Source: JACVRW01 sp963751835 (lineage in GTDB: Bacteria > Actinomycetota > Thermoleophilia > Solirubrobacterales > Thermoleophilaceae). From it: a stretch of 64,000 nucleotides of DNA. Every line of letters begins with the position of its first letter. The stretch's first letter is position 1. Shown here piece by piece: positions 61,502-64,000 of this stretch. The stretch is taken from the NCBI GenBank assembly GCA_963751835.1, contig CAVVWD010000003.1, positions 41,622 to 105,621 of the forward strand, in the 5' to 3' direction. A program made the position numbers and the translations under genes. The notes below the pieces were generated by a model. That model ran no database searches, was not told where the DNA came from, and saw nothing but the letters and a program-made list of their open reading frames with translations.

Positions 61502-62749
61502 TCAACGTGCCGGGCACGCGACCCTCTGGATCGAGCTCGGCCGGAGACAGGCATCGGTTCGCTTGGGAATGCTGTTCTGGCGGATCTCGAACCGGGTGTA
61601 CTTGCCGATCTGGTCGCCACGGCGGACGAATACCTCGAGGGCCACGCCCGGGCGCAGCGGACGCTCGAGGGCGCGGAACCGAAGACGCGCCTTGCCCGCG
61701 AACTTCCTCACTCGGCTGACTGGACAGCTCGCGCCCCGGCAGCGGACGAGGACCAGCGCGCCGGCAGGCGCACGAACCAACAGCATCCGAACGATCGTCT
61801 CTCCCGACACAACGCTGCCGATCAGCCGCACGACCGGGAACGGGCTAAGCAACCTCGGCGCCGGTGGAAGAGCCGCTCCGGGCGTGGAAGCGCCGGGAGC
61901 GGCTGCGACAAGCGGCTGTCGCACCGTGAGCGTGCGCGAGACCGTCGCGGAGGCGCCCTTATCGTCCGTTACACGCAGGGTCACCTGCTTGGGGCCCGCC
62001 GTTGAGAACGTGCGCGTAGCGAGCGCTCCGACCTCTTCGATCGTTCCGTCGCCGTCCAGGTCCCAAGCGTGCTCGCTGATGCGGCCGTCCACGTCATCCG
62101 AGTGAGAGACGAAGGTCACCTCCTCTCCGACGACCGGGGACGCAGGAAGAACGGTAAGGGCTGGAGTGGGAGGTTGATTCTCGGGCGGTGGAGGCGGCGG
62201 TGGCGGTGGCGGTGGCGGTGGCGGCGGTGGCGGCGGTGGTGGCGGTGGTGGCGGTTGGACGTTGATCACCCTTGTCGCCTCGCCGTCTTCGCCGATGCGG
62301 TCCCAGACATGAAGGCGAACTGTCCACGGGCCGGCCGCTGGGGCGGTCACGGTTACCTGGTTGCCGCTAAAGGTCTCTGCGCCTTGAATCGTCCACTCAG
62401 CCCTCGTGATCGGCGTATAAGAATCGGACGGCGTCGACCTGGATGTGAATGTCACTTGCATACCGGCAACCACCGGCTGCGGGGCCCAATCGAAGGCGGC
62501 AGTGGGGCGTGCGAGGGCGACGCTCTCGCCAAGCGGTGACACCACCGCCGCGACCGCCAGCAGGCAGGCCGTGAGCAGCAGCCTATGCGCCTGGTCAACA
62601 TTTGTTCTAAGCCAATGTCGGGGACGTGGTTCTACTTGCGGTAGCACAGGCAGATCGAGGGGGTACCAGAAAGACCTCTTCGGGTCAGCGGCAAGGACTT
62701 CAGGGCGATCGGCTGATCGGAGGCATTCAGCCCCTCGTTGGCGCGACAT
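61502..62749 (-). CDS. secreted PKD-domain surface protein with polyproline tract
   Basis: A 415-residue exported protein. A hydrophobic segment (LLLTACLLAVAAVVSPLG) is preceded by about 55 residues, so a GTG at 62647 is a likelier start than ATG 62749. It has one Ig/PKD-like domain, 24 consecutive prolines, then a second PKD domain (ENQPPTPALTVLPASPVVGE, AWDLDGDGTIEE, VTLRVTDDKGASATVS). The C-terminal domain has a Cys pair (LVRCRGASCP) typical of cell-wall-exposed proteins in this lineage. Function: adhesion or wall structure, inferred. It lies between the two manB repeats. Confidence 0.8.
   Translation of the reverse strand: MSRQRGAECLRSADRPEVLAADPKRSFWYPLDLPVLPQVEPRPRHWLRTNVDQAHRLLLTACLLAVAAVVSPLGESVALARPTAAFDWAPQPVVAGMQVTFTSRSTPSDSYTPITRAEWTIQGAETFSGNQVTVTAPAAGPWTVRLHVWDRIGEDGEATRVINVQPPPPPPPPPPPPPPPPPPPPPPPPENQPPTPALTVLPASPVVGEEVTFVSHSDDVDGRISEHAWDLDGDGTIEEVGALATRTFSTAGPKQVTLRVTDDKGASATVSRTLTVRQPLVAAAPGASTPGAALPPAPRLLSPFPVVRLIGSVVSGETIVRMLLVRAPAGALVLVRCRGASCPVSRVRKFAGKARLRFRALERPLRPGVALEVFVRRGDQIGKYTRFEIRQNSIPKRTDACLRPSSIQRVACPAR
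62183..62254 (-). repeat. proline-codon microsatellite
   Basis: Twenty-four consecutive proline codons (mixed CCG/CCA, one CCT and one CCC), a near-perfect GGT/GGC triplet tract on the plus strand. It is slippage-prone in multiples of three and would need EF-P for translation. Confidence 0.9.
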
Positions 62750-63086
62750 GACTCACCCCGAGTCCGGCTGGCTACGAGTTCTTCAGCCAACCTTCGACCT
62801 CTGGGCGGTGGACGGGTGACCTGCTGTTCGGCCTGCGTGTTGCCGAGAGCGTCAGGGCGGTCAGGACCGGCGATCGGGGGCGGAACCGGTCTCCTCACCA
62901 GCTAACGGTCCTCACCCCCGGCACTTTGCGCGCAGTCGGGGATGCCCGCGGAGTAAATGGCCCGGCCGGCGACTTCGGCAGCGCCATGACCGCGATCCCG
63001 CAGCGAGAACCACGGCGCCGCGAACGATTCCCGGCGCCGTCGTTCGGCAGGTCGGCCCGCGACCTTGACAGCGCCGGCTACACGCG
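62750..63086. other. gene-free spacer before repeat copy 2
   Basis: About 340 bases in which I see no convincing gene on either strand; the open frames are low-complexity and without family resemblance. It ends at the second copy of the manB 3' end. Confidence 0.5.
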
Positions 63087-63174
63087 GCCGCTGCTGCGGC
63101 TCAACCTGGGGTCGGTCAGGTCGGAGGAGCACACGGCCGAGAAGCGGGACGAGGTGCTCGCGCGGATCCGTTCC
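63087..63174 (+). repeat. direct repeat copy 2 (manB 3' end fragment)
   Basis: An 88-bp copy of the manB terminus (frame reads PLLRLNLGSVRSEEH, then AEKRDEVLARIRS) with about seven mismatches and no stop at the original place. It is out of context, fused to unrelated upstream sequence, and on the opposite strand forms the last codons of the Wzz-like gene. Confidence 0.9.
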
Positions 63175-63652
63175 GGAGGCCGTTGTGGATGAGGGCCAGA
63201 GCCGTGCCCAGCGCGAGCCCGGCCAGGCCGCCGAGGGCGGACCAGCCGAGCGGGCCGAGCTCGGGTTGGGCCTCCCCCGCTCCGCGGCCGCGCACGGGCA
63301 GGCCGCGATCGTCCGGGATCGCGCGCCGGAAGGCCTTGGCGTAGCCGGTCGCGAGTGCCGTGGCGGTCTCGGCGTCGGGCGCCTCGACCGTAAACGCGAG
63401 GTCGAGCCGGGAGGTGAGCTCGGCGGTGGAGTGGCGGCGGAGCCAGGCAGGTGTTGTTTGCTTGACCCCGGACAGCACGACCGCGTGGCGCAAGACGCGC
63501 TCGTCTCGGGCGAGCTCAACCCCCGTGTTGCCGCCGAGGTCGGAAGGGACCTGGATGACGAAGGCGCGCGCCCGGTAGTCGCGCTCGTTGCCCAGCGCGA
63601 GGGCGCCCGCGACCGCCGCCGCGGCGAGCGTGCAGACGAGCATCACCCTCAC
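63116..63652 (-). CDS. Wzz/YveK-like polysaccharide chain-length protein, 3' end altered
   Basis: A 178-residue protein with an N-terminal transmembrane helix (VMLVCTLAAAAVAGALAL), an extracytoplasmic domain (ARAFVIQVPSDLGGNTGVEL, ELTSRLDLAFTVEAPDAETA) and a second helix near the end (LGWSALGGLAGLALGTALALI). This is the Wzz/capsule-polymerisation regulator layout. The last 20 residues are encoded by the antisense of repeat copy 2, so the native tail has probably been replaced. It could act with surface-polysaccharide genes beyond the window. Confidence 0.75.
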   Translation of the reverse strand: MRVMLVCTLAAAAVAGALALGNERDYRARAFVIQVPSDLGGNTGVELARDERVLRHAVVLSGVKQTTPAWLRRHSTAELTSRLDLAFTVEAPDAETATALATGYAKAFRRAIPDDRGLPVRGRGAGEAQPELGPLGWSALGGLAGLALGTALALIHNGLRNGSARAPRPASRPCAPPT

Positions 63653-63732
63653 GTAGAGATCGTGACGGTTGACCGGCGCAAGCGCGTTGCGATCCGGGTA
63701 AGGTCACTCACCTAACTCGGGAGGTGGTCCGC

Positions 63733-64000
63733 ATGCAGGGTGCGTCGACCGTTGCCGTTGCTTTCATGCCGGCGGCCGCAGTGCCGTCCGCGCAGCAAGC
63801 GCCGGGCGTCGGCCTGCCGCCGGTGCCGCAGCCTCCGCTGGTTCTCGCGCCGCTAAAGCCGATCTCGCCGCCATCGGCGCCCGCACCGTCCACCCTGGTG
63901 CCCGCTCCGGCGCCGAGCGTCCCGGCGGTCCGCATCCCGCGCGTTCCCGAGGTTCGGCTGCCGAGCGTGCCGCGCCTCGCGTCCCGGCGGGACCGGCTCC
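63733..64000 (+). CDS. proline-rich protein, N-terminal part
   Basis: ATG 63733 with a good GGGAGG site at 63719-63724 opens a frame that stays open to the end of the window (89 codons). The first 20 residues (MQGASTVAVAFMPAAAVPSA) could be a weak signal peptide; the rest is Pro/Ala/Val-rich (PPVPQPPLVLAPLKPISPP), probably an extended linker before an unseen domain. No family recognised. Confidence 0.55.
   Translation, partial: MQGASTVAVAFMPAAAVPSAQQAPGVGLPPVPQPPLVLAPLKPISPPSAPAPSTLVPAPAPSVPAVRIPRVPEVRLPSVPRLASRRDRL

Noticed and set aside
62169..62260. GGT/GGC triplet array resembling a CRISPR or repeat array
   Set aside because: It is a continuous proline-codon microsatellite inside a gene, with no spacers. 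No CRISPR array was seen anywhere in the window.

Overview
The window is about 70% GC, very densely packed, and reads as chromosome of a high-GC actinobacterium of the Thermoleophilia / Solirubrobacterales type. The support is: an actinobacterial integration host factor (mIHF), an F420/FMN LLM oxidoreductase beside a trehalose-synthase-like GH13 enzyme, secreted proteins with NNEVR-type and thrombospondin-3 repeats, and many ATGA, GTGA and TTGA stop/start overlaps. The assignment is inferred from family content; no rRNA or other taxonomic marker is present.

Layout. 1-1650: 3' end of a sensor histidine kinase and a secreted repeat protein. 1661-11362 (minus): rpsO, peroxiredoxin, DsbA-like protein, pnp, M16 peptidase, dapB, DsbA-like protein and VKOR, then dapA-rnj, with one plus-strand DUF3052 gene. 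11400-15040 (plus): folE, a ferredoxin-reductase-like flavoprotein, an ECF sigma factor with a small zinc-finger anti-sigma candidate, and a secreted helical protein; two intergenic sites share a matching two-block promoter-like motif. 15033-23415 (minus): the translation/RNA superoperon rimP-nusA-ylxR-infB-DUF503-rbfA-nrnA-truB-ribF, preceded by a possible attenuator. 23506-30220: a truncated ECF sigma gene, aldehyde dehydrogenase and GMC oxidoreductase, dtd-marR divergent from an MFS transporter, then a candidate structured RNA. 30567-42802 (minus): pyrR-pyrB-pyrC-carA-(SnoaL)-carB-pyrK-pyrD and mihF-gmk-rpoZ-coaBC-TPR, with a PyrR-binding loop at the pyrR ribosome-binding site.

42921-47614: rnz, an XRE/nucleotidyltransferase toxin-antitoxin-like pair, a metallophosphoesterase, an epoxide hydrolase, a basic SAP-like protein and a frameshifted RibD/DHFR-like gene. 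47674-52723: tRNA-Arg(CCG) followed by a degraded accessory segment (IS481 remnant, frameshifted DUF4114 and beta-helix secreted proteins, VapBC-like remnant). 52749-54472 (minus): SAM-I riboswitch, threonine synthase and a ThiS/MoaD-like sulfur carrier ending Gly-Gly-Ala. 54555-61314: corA, GH13, LLM oxidoreductase, ECF sigma factor, LysR regulator and phosphomannomutase. 61315-64000: an 88-bp direct repeat of the phosphomannomutase 3' end flanks a PKD-domain surface protein; then a Wzz-like protein and the start of a proline-rich protein.

The strongest leads are: (1) the SAM-riboswitch-controlled thrC/sulfur-carrier operon; (2) two conserved genes, gmk and ylxR, with no AUG/GUG/UUG start, both of which could begin on AUA or GUA overlapping the upstream UAG stop; (3) the multi-helix RNA-like structure at 30314-30536; (4) the competing hairpins upstream of rimP; (5) the paired promoter motif around the ECF sigma cluster.
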